Part shown: positions 1-6,872 of the stretch, one piece after another
Layout of the letters: every line of letters starts with the position of its first letter
Position numbering within the stretch: the stretch's first letter is position 1
From: an uncultured Lachnospiraceae bacterium
Lineage (GTDB): Bacteria > Bacillota > Clostridia > Lachnospirales > Lachnospiraceae
Direction of reading: 5' to 3'
NCBI GenBank assembly: GCA_910586645.1
Contig: CAJUIS010000030.1
Location: 1-25,939 of the forward strand
DNA: 25,939 nt
Made by a program: the position numbers and the translations under genes
Notes under the pieces: model-generated
What the model saw: only the letters and a program-made list of their open reading frames with translations
Database searches by the model: none
Told to the model about the DNA's origin: nothing

Positions 1-5
1 GAAAG

Positions 6-47
6 AATAAGTGCATAACCATCATTTCTACTGGCTATACACTTATT
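6..47. repeat. Inverted repeat upstream of the sigma factor gene
   Basis: Positions 6-17 (AATAAGTGCATA) and 36-47 (TATACACTTATT) form a 12-bp inverted repeat with one mismatch (14 against 39) and an 18-nt gap. The right arm ends only 17 bp before the sigma factor start codon and lies where a -10 element would be expected. No T-run follows it on the + strand, so it does not look like a terminator of an upstream gene. It could be an operator or a 5' leader hairpin. The promoter itself cannot be assigned with confidence. Confidence 0.4.
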
Positions 48-64
48 ATACGAGGTAAAAAGAC

Positions 65-910
65 ATGAAAAATATAACAAACGAAGAACTGCTGTCTTTC
101 ATTGAGAAAGCCACTGCCGGGGACAAAGAATCCCTGGAAACCGTCATACTGAGCGTACAGGATTTGGTGTTTAACTTATCCCTGCGTATGCTCGGCTCTT
201 TCCCAGACGCGGAGGACGCCACGCAGGATATTCTCCTGAAAATTATAACCCATTTATCCTCTTTCAAAGGAGAATGCGCCTTTTCCACCTGGGCATTCCG
301 CATTGCGACAAACCATCTGAAAAACTATCAGAAGCATATGTTCGCAAAATTTCCCCTCAGCTTTGAATTTTATGGAGACGACATTAAAAACGGAAAAATT
401 GACGATATTCCGGATCTTGCGCAGAACGTAGAAAAATCCATTTTGGCAGAGGAGCTTAAGCTCTCCTGCACAAACGTCATGCTCCAATGCCTCGACACCG
501 AAAGCAGATGTATTTTTATTTTAGGAACCATGTTTAAGACAGACAGCCGCATTGCGGGCGATATTTTGGGCGTCACTCCTGAAGCCTATCGCCAACGGCT
601 TTCGAGAACCCGCAGAAAGATGGCGGATTTTTTAAAGGAATACTGCGGCGAATGCGGGAGAGGGATATGTCATTGCTCAAACAGAGTAAATTACGCCATC
701 CAAAATCGCAGAATCAACCCCAAGCAGTTAGACTTCACGAACGCTGTCCCTATGGAAACAATTATGGAAGTAAAAGAAGCTATGGAGGATATTGACAATC
801 TTTCACAGGAGTTCTCTTTTTACAAAAACTATCAGTCACCGGAAAGCCTAAAAAAATTCATTCAGAAATTTTTAGACGGAACGTCATATTCCATTGTCTC
901 AAACGCGTAG
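65..910 (+). CDS. ECF-type RNA polymerase sigma factor with Cys-containing C-terminal extension
   Basis: A 281-residue sigma-70 family protein of ECF architecture. Region 2 spans about residues 20-90 (PDAEDATQDILLKI, then FSTWAFRIATNHLKN, the usual region 2 pattern). Region 4 is a helix-turn-helix at about 130-190 (GDILGVTPEAYRQRLSRTRR). ECF factors usually end there at 160-200 residues; this one continues for about 90 residues, beginning with a C-x2-C-x4-C-x-C cluster (C194, C197, C202, C204), followed by a probably helical tail. The start ATG has GAGG nine bases upstream. No anti-sigma gene follows; the next gene is a DUF2461 protein 12 bp downstream, probably co-transcribed. The Cys cluster could bind zinc or respond to redox state (inference). 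The sigma-70/ECF assignment is firm; the regulon is unknown. Confidence 0.88.
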   Translation: MKNITNEELLSFIEKATAGDKESLETVILSVQDLVFNLSLRMLGSFPDAEDATQDILLKIITHLSSFKGECAFSTWAFRIATNHLKNYQKHMFAKFPLSFEFYGDDIKNGKIDDIPDLAQNVEKSILAEELKLSCTNVMLQCLDTESRCIFILGTMFKTDSRIAGDILGVTPEAYRQRLSRTRRKMADFLKEYCGECGRGICHCSNRVNYAIQNRRINPKQLDFTNAVPMETIMEVKEAMEDIDNLSQEFSFYKNYQSPESLKKFIQKFLDGTSYSIVSNA

Positions 911-922
911 GAGGTTTTGCAA

Positions 923-1606
923 ATGAATACACAGCTTATTTTAAAATATCTTTCTGATTTGAGTGAAAATAACAACCGTGAATGGTATCATGCGCATAAA
1001 GCAGAAAACAAAGCGGCAAACACAGAATTTGAAGCGTTAATCCAGGCGCTTATCTTTCATATCGGAAAGTTTGACAGCAGCGTGCTGCACAATGAACCAA
1101 AAAGCCTTACCTTTAAGCTGGTGCGGGATACCCGGTTCAGCCATGACAAATCGCCCTATAATCCGGCTTTTCGCGCACATATTTCGTCACAGGGAAAACT
1201 GCCGGTTCCTGTCGGTTATTATCTTATGATAAAACCTGGCGGACAGTCCTTTTTAGGAGGAGGCTTGTTTGCAGATATGTTCAAAGACGCAACAAAAATG
1301 GTGCGGGACTATATTATTCAAAACGGTAAAGAATTAGAAGACATTATCAAAGAGCCTGAATTTCAGAAATATTTCACGGTGCAGGGATCGGCGCTCAAAA
1401 ATATTCCGGCCGGATATGACAAAAGCCACCCGCAGGCGGAATACTTAAAGTTTAAAAGCTGGTATCTGGAATATCCGCTCAAAGACGAAGAGCTTCACGA
1501 CGCCGAATCATTTCTCACAAAGGCAACTGAAGTTTTCCGCATTATGAAACCATTTAATGACTATTTGAACAAAGCGCTTGCAGGTTTTCAGATGCCGGCA
1601 AGATGA
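923..1606 (+). CDS. DUF2461 (TIGR02453-type) protein
   Basis: A 227-residue protein of the DUF2461 family, whose function is not established. The family signature near residues 68-80 is clear (RDTRFSHDKSPYN), as are the opening FxxL-type segment with NNNREWYHAHK and the later FLGGGLFADM. The protein looks soluble, with no signal peptide or membrane segment. I chose ATG 923 because GAGG at 911-914 sits eight bases upstream; an in-frame TTG at 917 is too close to that site. It follows the sigma factor gene by 12 bp, so the two are probably one transcript. DUF2461 is full length here and nothing looks broken. No terminator is visible before the convergent neighbour: 1607-1718 contains only a T-rich stretch at 1678-1687. 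Confidence 0.88.
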   Translation: MNTQLILKYLSDLSENNNREWYHAHKAENKAANTEFEALIQALIFHIGKFDSSVLHNEPKSLTFKLVRDTRFSHDKSPYNPAFRAHISSQGKLPVPVGYYLMIKPGGQSFLGGGLFADMFKDATKMVRDYIIQNGKELEDIIKEPEFQKYFTVQGSALKNIPAGYDKSHPQAEYLKFKSWYLEYPLKDEELHDAESFLTKATEVFRIMKPFNDYLNKALAGFQMPAR

Positions 1607-1718
1607 CGGGTCATCCAAATCTGCGGTTAATGACAGGCTGTGGGTGCAGACGATTTCTTGGACTAGCTAACCTGCTTGTTTTTTTCTAGCTTGTTCCTAA
1701 TTATGAGGTTTTTATTGT

Positions 1719-3014
1719 TTACATCGGCAAATCCCGATCTTCCACTGTCTTCATATTTTTCCACCGCTTTTCCATAAACTTATCCGGATACTGTTCGTCT
1801 AAAAACGCTTCAAATGGATTCGATGGGTTTAAAGCAGCGTCTCTTGTCCCATACCGCAGCATGGCAGCCATAGTCAAAACTGCATTGCACACCATAAAAA
1901 CCAAAAACAGCCATGTTAAAAGCTTCCCTATTAAATGCGGCAGGGATTCAATCAGGCCAGACAGACAGGGATAAATTTCTTTCACCCAAATTACGGCAAG
2001 CGTTCCCCAAAAAAAGCAAAAGAGCACATTCGTCCGGCCGCCAATATTCAGCGGCATATCGCTGTAATCCCAAAACACCGTGCCAAACAAAGCCTCCGTG
2101 ATTACGCTGCAGCTATATTCATACACGCCGCCTACCACAAACCCGGCTGCAAATACATACCTGTCATTCTTTTTTGCAAGATGCTGCAAAGCCACCGTCA
2201 AAAGCGCGGCTCCGGCTCCCCAGACAAAACTGAACGGCCCGTATAAAACGCTTGAGCGGCTCATCCAAACGCCTGCAGTCACACGGCAATAGAGCATTTC
2301 AATCAAATCTCCCAGAAACGAAGAAAGAAAAAAGACCCAGATCAATTTATCCAGGCAAAATCCCTGTGCAAATCTGCAGCGCTCCTGTTCAGTGGAACTC
2401 ATTTCCCAAAAACCCGGATACGCCTTTTGCAGCCTTTTTCGGACAGAATCAGAAATCCACCGGATCACCCTGTTCCATACCCCATTTTTTTGACGCGCTT
2501 CGTATTTCTCTGTTTTTCCAGTCCGAACAGCATAAAAAACCGCTGAAAAATCCATGGCCATTGCAAAACATGCAATGGCCGCGATAAGATTTTTCACTGT
2601 CACAGGGATTAGCAGTGTAACCCCAATCAAAAGCGGATGCACAACAAGATATGTGATATAATAGACAGCCGCAATCAAAACGCCTGTTACGGCTCCTATT
2701 TTATTTCCCGAAAGAAGACCGTCATGCCCGCTTTCCCACTTTACGCTTTTCCCAACCTGCGCCGTAAACTCATCTGCCGTCCGCTCAGCAACAGACGCGA
2801 CGACAACAACCACAAAAAACTGTACCGCGTAATGCCCATTCAAATGGGGCAGCACGACAATCAAAACACTAAAAGCAATGCCATACAAAGGAATCAAAGG
2901 AGCCGACAAAAAACCCCTGTTACGAAACTGCTTCCTTAAAACGGCGCAAAATCCCACTTCCATAATCCAGCCCATAAATGAGTAAAACAAAAAATACCAG
3001 ATAAAATCTGTCAC
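1719..3014 (-). CDS. Tandem CmpB-type membrane protein (putative ABC-transporter type IV)
   Basis: A polytopic membrane protein containing two copies of the CmpB module (PF06541). Copy one opens with WYFLFYSFMGWIMEVGF and RNRGFLSAPLIPLYG. Copy two opens with WVFFLSSFLGDLIEMLY and carries the family hallmark EALFGTVFWDYSDMPLNIGG. The first copy lacks the WDYS motif, so the halves have diverged. A basic, presumably cytoplasmic linker (RKNGVWNRVIRWISDSVRKR region) joins them. I chose GTG 3014: GGAGG (3027-3023) is eight bases upstream and lies just past the stop codon of the symporter gene. The longer open frame starting at ATG 3044 has no Shine-Dalgarno site and would overlap that gene. The biochemical role of CmpB proteins is not established. 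Linkage to the symporter suggests shared expression. Confidence 0.82.
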   Translation of the reverse strand: MTDFIWYFLFYSFMGWIMEVGFCAVLRKQFRNRGFLSAPLIPLYGIAFSVLIVVLPHLNGHYAVQFFVVVVVASVAERTADEFTAQVGKSVKWESGHDGLLSGNKIGAVTGVLIAAVYYITYLVVHPLLIGVTLLIPVTVKNLIAAIACFAMAMDFSAVFYAVRTGKTEKYEARQKNGVWNRVIRWISDSVRKRLQKAYPGFWEMSSTEQERCRFAQGFCLDKLIWVFFLSSFLGDLIEMLYCRVTAGVWMSRSSVLYGPFSFVWGAGAALLTVALQHLAKKNDRYVFAAGFVVGGVYEYSCSVITEALFGTVFWDYSDMPLNIGGRTNVLFCFFWGTLAVIWVKEIYPCLSGLIESLPHLIGKLLTWLFLVFMVCNAVLTMAAMLRYGTRDAALNPSNPFEAFLDEQYPDKFMEKRWKNMKTVEDRDLPM

Positions 3015-3028
3015 TTTATCTTCCTCCG

Positions 3029-4426
3029 CTACATAGTAATCCATCCAAGCACACTTGCAATTGAACTAATCAAAATAATTACAATGCAGATCGGCGCAAG
3101 ATACCGCATGAAAAAACAATATATCTTTTTCCGCTTAAAATCCGAAGACTGTTCCACTTCACGCGCAATTTTTTCAAGTCCAACGACACGAGTGACAAGA
3201 ATGCATGTGGCAAGAGCCGCCACAGGCATCATCAGCGAATTTGTCAGAAAATCGAAAAAGTCAAGAATCGACATTCCAAGCAGCGTAACAAAATCAAGCG
3301 CACCGAACCCAAGCGCAGAGGCAGAGCCAAACAAAAGAATAATCGCCCCCATCAGAAGCGCAGACTTGCGCCGGCTGAACCCAAGCTGATCCTCAAACGT
3401 AGATACGCCGGATTCCGCCAGGGAAATCGCACTTGTAACCGCCGCAAGCAGTACCAGAAGGAAAAATAAAATTCCGGCTCCCATCCCAAAGCCCATACTT
3501 GCAAACACCTTTGGAATCGTAATAAACATCAGTGAAGGCCCTGCCTTTAACGTATCCGGATCTCCGCCTGAAAACGCAAACACAGCCGGAATAATCATAA
3601 GTCCCGCCAGCATCGCAATCGCCGTATCAAACACTTCCACCTGTTTTGTGGATTTTTCAATGTCCACGTCTTCTTTTATGTAAGAACCATAGGTATACAA
3701 TATACCCATGGCAATCGACAGGGAATAGAACATCTGCCCCATAGCCGCAACGACCGTCATCCAGGAAAAATTTTTAAAATTCGGAATCAGGAAATATTTC
3801 ACGCCTTCAAGCGCTCCCGGCCTCGTCATAGAATAAACAGCGACAAACAATGCAAGAACCACAAGCAGAGGCATCATAATCTTGGAAACGCGCTCCACGC
3901 CCTGCTTGACCCCGGCAAATAAGACCGCAATAACCATCAGGCCAAATAAAAGAAACCAAAATTCCGCTTCAAATCCATTTGAAATAAACCCGGCAAAATA
4001 ATTGTCTCCGGCCAAAGCTTTTGTACCGCCCCGCAGATATTCAAACAAATATTTTACGACCCATCCTCCAATTACACTGTAATAGGGCACAATCAGCATC
4101 GGAATCACAGCGTTGATCCAGCCGCCCAACCGAAACGGCAGGCTTTTTCCAAACGTCCCAAACGCTCCCACCGGACTCCTCTTTGTCATACGTCCAAGCG
4201 CTGTCTCCGATACAATTAATGCATAGCCAAACGTCAGCATCAATACCAGATACGTCAGAAGAAAAATACCGCCGCCGTATTTCGCCGCCAGATAAGGAAA
4301 CCTCCAGATATTTCCAAGGCCGACAGCCGATCCTGCAACAGCCAGCACATAACCAAGTTTCCCGGAAAAACTGCTGCGATCCTTCGCCGTCTGCCGCGAA
4401 GGCTCTGCATTTCCATTTTTTCCCAT
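3029..4426 (-). CDS. Neurotransmitter:sodium symporter (NSS/SNF family) transporter
   Basis: A 465-residue sodium-coupled transporter of the LeuT-fold NSS family (PF00209), inner membrane, 11-12 helices. The unwound TM1 signature AVGLGNIWRFPY lies at residues 34-45 with a following GGG (51-53). A TM6-like segment (FYSLSIAMGILYTYGSY) and the TM8 segment with AAVTSAISLAE are also visible. Bacterial members import amino acids or related amines with Na+; the substrate here cannot be read from sequence. ATG 4426 is supported by GGGGAGG just upstream (4441-4435). It has its own promoter (4508-4536) and is followed 14 bp later by the tandem CmpB gene, so the two form an operon. Length and motifs look intact. 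Confidence 0.93.
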   Translation of the reverse strand: MGKNGNAEPSRQTAKDRSSFSGKLGYVLAVAGSAVGLGNIWRFPYLAAKYGGGIFLLTYLVLMLTFGYALIVSETALGRMTKRSPVGAFGTFGKSLPFRLGGWINAVIPMLIVPYYSVIGGWVVKYLFEYLRGGTKALAGDNYFAGFISNGFEAEFWFLLFGLMVIAVLFAGVKQGVERVSKIMMPLLVVLALFVAVYSMTRPGALEGVKYFLIPNFKNFSWMTVVAAMGQMFYSLSIAMGILYTYGSYIKEDVDIEKSTKQVEVFDTAIAMLAGLMIIPAVFAFSGGDPDTLKAGPSLMFITIPKVFASMGFGMGAGILFFLLVLLAAVTSAISLAESGVSTFEDQLGFSRRKSALLMGAIILLFGSASALGFGALDFVTLLGMSILDFFDFLTNSLMMPVAALATCILVTRVVGLEKIAREVEQSSDFKRKKIYCFFMRYLAPICIVIILISSIASVLGWITM

Positions 4427-4465
4427 GTTAAAAACCTCCCCAAATCATAAATCCTGTATTTTAAG

Positions 4466-4502
4466 AACAGTCATACCGGAATGTCCCTAAGGACGTACTG
4501 TT
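4466..4502 (-). promoter_or_regulatory. Nested inverted repeat in the NSS transporter 5' leader
   Basis: On the + strand AACAGT (4466-4471) pairs with ACTGTT (4497-4502), and inside it GTCC (4483-4486) pairs with GGAC (4491-4494). The outer arm begins where transcription from the promoter at 4508-4536 should start, so the mRNA could begin with this folded element. It may stabilise the 5' end or act as an operator. Only the pairing is observed; any function is inference. Confidence 0.35.
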
Positions 4503-4507
4503 TGATT

Positions 4508-4536
4508 ATCATAACACGAACCGCACAGGCAGGCAA
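4508..4536 (-). promoter_or_regulatory. Sigma-A type promoter of the NSS-CmpB operon
   Basis: On the - strand TTGCCT (4536-4531) and TATGAT (4513-4508) are separated by 17 bp. This is a good match to the TTGACA/TATAAT pattern, about 80 bp upstream of the symporter start codon. Confidence 0.65.
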
Positions 4537-4571
4537 TGATTTTATTTCCCAATGAATCTGGTTTTTCCAAA

Positions 4572-4600
4572 TAAAAAAGAGCAGAAAACGCATATTCTGC
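4572..4600 (-). terminator. Probable Rho-independent terminator after the DAHP synthase gene
   Basis: Read on the - strand, GCAGAA (4600-4595) pairs with TTCTGC (4586-4581), followed directly by TCTTTTTTAT. The 6-bp stem is short but the U-run is good, and it lies about 40 bp past the stop codon of the DAHP synthase gene. Confidence 0.6.
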
Positions 4601-4639
4601 ATCTTAAGCCCTTTTTAAAGAAAATTTTCAAATGCCATC

Positions 4640-5674
4640 TTACCAGAGTTCCGCCAGCTCATAAATCAATTTCTCTGTCTTTTCCCATCCCAGGCACGGA
4701 TCGGTAATCGACTTGCCGTAACAGTGCCCGTTCACTGCCTGCGCCCCATCTTCCAGATAGCTTTCAATCATCAATCCCTTTACAATCTTCCGTATCTCTG
4801 CAGACACTCTGCAGCTATGCATAATATCTTTACTGATACGAATCTGCTCAAGAAACTTTTTCCCGGAATTGGAGTGGTTCGTGTCAATGACCACTGCCGG
4901 ATTCGAAATCTCTTTTTCTCCATATAATTCAAGAAGCTGTTTTAAATCTTCATAATGATAATTTGGAATATTGCGTCCAAATTTATCTACATAACCGCGC
5001 AGGATCGCATGCGTATAGGGATTTCCTCCTGTCTTTACTTCCCATCCCCGATAAAGAAACGTATGGCTGCACTGCGCCGCAATAATGGAATTCATCATTA
5101 CGGTAAGATCTCCGCCCGTCGGATTTTTCATGCCGACCGGAATCCCAACGCCGCTTGCCGTCAGCCTGTGCTGCTGATCCTCCGCTGATCTGGCTCCTAC
5201 CGCCACATAAGAAAGAAGATCTGACAAATATCTGTGGTTTTCCGGATAAAGCATCTCGTCTGCACAGGTAAAGCCCGTCTCCTCCACTGCCCGCATATGC
5301 ATCTGGCGAATGGCGATAATCCCCTTTAGCATATCCGGTTTTTTCTCTGGATCCGGCTGATGCAGCATCCCTTTATACCCAACGCCTATCGTCCTTGGCT
5401 TATTCGTATAAATTCTTGGAACAATAACAATCTTATCAGACACTTTATCCTGAACGTTCCTAAGCCTTGAAATATAGTCTATCACCGCGTCTTCATGATC
5501 GGCCGAACACGGCCCTATAACTAAAAGCAGCCTGTCGTCTTTCCCTTCAAAAATCCTGCAGATTTCCTCATCCCGTCTGCTCTTCACATCTGCAATCCGC
5601 CCGCTTACAGGAAACTGCTGCTTTAACTCATCCGGCGCCGGCAGCTTCCGTAAAAATTCCATTTCCATCTCCAT
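4640..5674 (-). CDS. 3-deoxy-7-phosphoheptulonate (DAHP) synthase, class I
   Basis: Condenses phosphoenolpyruvate and erythrose 4-phosphate, the first step of the shikimate pathway, in the cytoplasm. The 344-residue protein is the full length of AroF/G/H-type class I enzymes. Visible motifs are GPCSADH (54-60), KPRTIGVGYKG (92-102), DTNHSNSGK (264-272), MIESYLEDG (302-310) and SITDPCLGW (322-330). C56, H267, E304 and D325 correspond to the metal ligands of the E. coli enzyme. I chose ATG 5674 because GGAGG (5685-5681) is six bases upstream; the longer frame from GTG 5698 lacks a site. It has its own promoter and terminator and no other aro genes nearby, so it is monocistronic. No T-box or trp-type leader is visible. 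Which aromatic amino acid inhibits it cannot be told. Confidence 0.95.
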   Translation of the reverse strand: MEMEMEFLRKLPAPDELKQQFPVSGRIADVKSRRDEEICRIFEGKDDRLLLVIGPCSADHEDAVIDYISRLRNVQDKVSDKIVIVPRIYTNKPRTIGVGYKGMLHQPDPEKKPDMLKGIIAIRQMHMRAVEETGFTCADEMLYPENHRYLSDLLSYVAVGARSAEDQQHRLTASGVGIPVGMKNPTGGDLTVMMNSIIAAQCSHTFLYRGWEVKTGGNPYTHAILRGYVDKFGRNIPNYHYEDLKQLLELYGEKEISNPAVVIDTNHSNSGKKFLEQIRISKDIMHSCRVSAEIRKIVKGLMIESYLEDGAQAVNGHCYGKSITDPCLGWEKTEKLIYELAELW

Positions 5675-5716
5675 AATGTACCTCCAGTATTTTTTCACTT
5701 CAACGCGCTAAAGCGT

Positions 5717-5726
5717 CAGTGCACTG
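5717..5726. promoter_or_regulatory. Perfect 10-bp palindrome at the DAHP synthase transcription start
   Basis: CAGTGCACTG (5717-5726) is a perfect palindrome placed where transcription from the promoter at 5732-5760 would begin. A second short inverted repeat, CGCT-AA-AGCG (5706-5715), lies just downstream. The position suits a repressor site that blocks initiation, but no regulator can be named. Confidence 0.35.
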
Positions 5727-5731
5727 TATGT

Positions 5732-5760
5732 ATGATACATCTCAGAAACGATATTGTCAA
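5732..5760 (-). promoter_or_regulatory. Sigma-A type promoter of the DAHP synthase gene
   Basis: On the - strand a perfect TTGACA (5760-5755) is followed after 17 bp by TATCAT (5737-5732), about 58 bp upstream of the start codon. Confidence 0.8.
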
Positions 5761-5805
5761 CCTTTGAATGTCAAATATAAAGAAAAACAGAATGAGTCCC
5801 AAAAA

Positions 5806-6606
5806 TTAATTTTCCCTGCATACAAAAACTGAGGGCAACATCTCTTTTACCACGTCTTTATCCATAGTATGCGCATACCTGCTTTTAAAAAGATGCATGC
5901 TAAAAATCAGGTTTCCTTTAAGATTTTCCGGCATTTTCTCCTCTTCTATGCGCTGCTGAAGCAATCTGGCCATCTCAAGATATTCAGAAACTTTGTCTTT
6001 GAGCCTTCCCTTGCCATATTTCGCAAGCGCATTTGCCGTCTTTTTATATTCCTGCACCATAAGCTTTTCAAATTCCCGCTGCCTTTCTATCCACATTTCA
6101 TATCCTTCTGACAGTTTTTTATATGCATCGTCCAGAAGCTTTAACTCTTCTTCTTTTGTCAGCAAGCGGTACCCTTCCGGACTGTCTGCGTCCGCTTCGT
6201 ACATCGCTCTGGTTCCGTCCGCATATCCCCGGACAATTTCATCGTACATCAGGGCATACGCTTCCAGAATGCTTTGTGCGGCGTCCTCTTTTGTGACACT
6301 CCCTTTTTCGTTCTCTTTCTGCCGGTTTATCTCATGGAATTCGCCCCGGAACAAACGATTGGCAGACGTAATAATTATGCCGTCTTTCAGGGATTTTTCA
6401 AAGCTTTCCTCTTCTTTCGCCTTGTTCTTCTGAGCCGCAATCATTTCGCTCCGGTACTTTTCCAGTCCCTCTTTCGAAATTGCAACGCTGACAGGCTCCT
6501 GATCTGATGCTGCCTGAAATGTGCTTTTTCTCTGCTTTTCTTCTTTATTTCCGGTCTGCGCAATACGAAACAAATGATACGCGTCATGCCCTTTTTGAAC
6601 CACCAT
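5806..6606 (-). CDS. Hypothetical charged, helical cytoplasmic protein
   Basis: I do not recognise this 266-residue protein. It has no signal peptide or membrane segment, is rich in Lys, Glu and Arg, and is predicted by eye to be mostly helical. Long runs such as TKEEELKLLDDAYKKLSEGY and the stretch around YLEMARLLQQRIEEEK could form coiled coils. A disordered N-terminal part (about residues 15-80) precedes a more ordered remainder containing GIIITSANRLFRGEF. I chose ATG 6606 because GGAGG (6620-6616) is nine bases upstream; ATG 6660 has no site and ATG 6615 is directly adjacent to it. A strong promoter precedes it and it stands alone between the DAHP synthase and carboxypeptidase genes. No function is proposed. 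Confidence 0.75.
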   Translation of the reverse strand: MVVQKGHDAYHLFRIAQTGNKEEKQRKSTFQAASDQEPVSVAISKEGLEKYRSEMIAAQKNKAKEEESFEKSLKDGIIITSANRLFRGEFHEINRQKENEKGSVTKEDAAQSILEAYALMYDEIVRGYADGTRAMYEADADSPEGYRLLTKEEELKLLDDAYKKLSEGYEMWIERQREFEKLMVQEYKKTANALAKYGKGRLKDKVSEYLEMARLLQQRIEEEKMPENLKGNLIFSMHLFKSRYAHTMDKDVVKEMLPSVFVCREN

Positions 6607-6673
6607 TTTTCCCATCCTCCTCTGCGCTTTACGCCGAAAATACTCTGTCTTTTCCGGCATATATTCTGCATTT

Positions 6674-6703
6674 ATTATAACAAAAAAGAAAAAACTCTGT
6701 CAA
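6674..6703 (-). promoter_or_regulatory. Sigma-A type promoter of the hypothetical gene at 5806-6606
   Basis: On the - strand a perfect TTGACA (6703-6698) and a perfect TATAAT (6679-6674) are 18 bp apart. The spacer is nearly pure T/A-tract. The -10 is about 70 bp upstream of the chosen start codon, which supports that start over the one at 6660. Confidence 0.78.
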
Positions 6704-6716
6704 TTCCATAACAAGG

Positions 6717-6833
6717 CTATTTTTTTCTGTTTTCCCATACTTTTGCCAGAATATCTTTCAAAACCAGAAACGCATCCCGTTTTTCATATCCGTGCGCTTT
6801 GCACAGCTCATCCTGATAACAAAGCAAATTTTC
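6717..6833 (-). pseudogene. Short coding-like remnant downstream of the carboxypeptidase gene
   Basis: In the same frame as the carboxypeptidase gene, after its stop and a second TAA at 6836-6834, lies a 38-codon open stretch ending at TAG 6719-6717. It contains CYQDELCKAHGYEKRDAF and KDILAKVWENRKK. The composition is protein-like (mixed charged and hydrophobic residues, few rare codons) but there is no ATG and no convincing Shine-Dalgarno site; only TTG codons near 6825-6830 could start it. It may be the tail of a decayed gene or a small unannotated ORF. The family is not recognised. Confidence 0.3.
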
Positions 6834-6872
6834 TTAACATTTCCCAAATCTTAAAATCTCCGCAGCGCTTTG

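Noticed and set aside
1607..1718. A bidirectional terminator between the convergent DUF2461 and CmpB genes
   Set aside because: There is a T-run (1678-1684) and a repeated CTAGCT, but I could not find a stable stem adjacent to the T-run on either strand.
1935..2939. Several + strand frames (60-111 codons) across the CmpB gene
   Set aside because: They are antisense to a clear two-module membrane protein, are Pro/Lys/Gln-rich with no known motif, and have no ribosome binding sites.
3015..3044. ATG 3044 as the start of the CmpB gene
   Set aside because: It overlaps the symporter gene and lacks a ribosome binding site. GTG 3014 has GGAGG at ideal distance.
5675..5805. A T-box or trp-type attenuator before the DAHP synthase gene
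   Set aside because: The leader from the predicted start site is only about 50 nt, too short for a T-box. No specifier loop, antiterminator or Trp-rich leader peptide is visible.
5993..6433. A 146-codon open frame on the + strand inside the hypothetical gene
   Set aside because: Its product is a Ser/Phe/Leu/Tyr-rich shadow of the Lys/Glu-rich coding strand, with no Shine-Dalgarno site. The - strand gene has a promoter and ribosome binding site.
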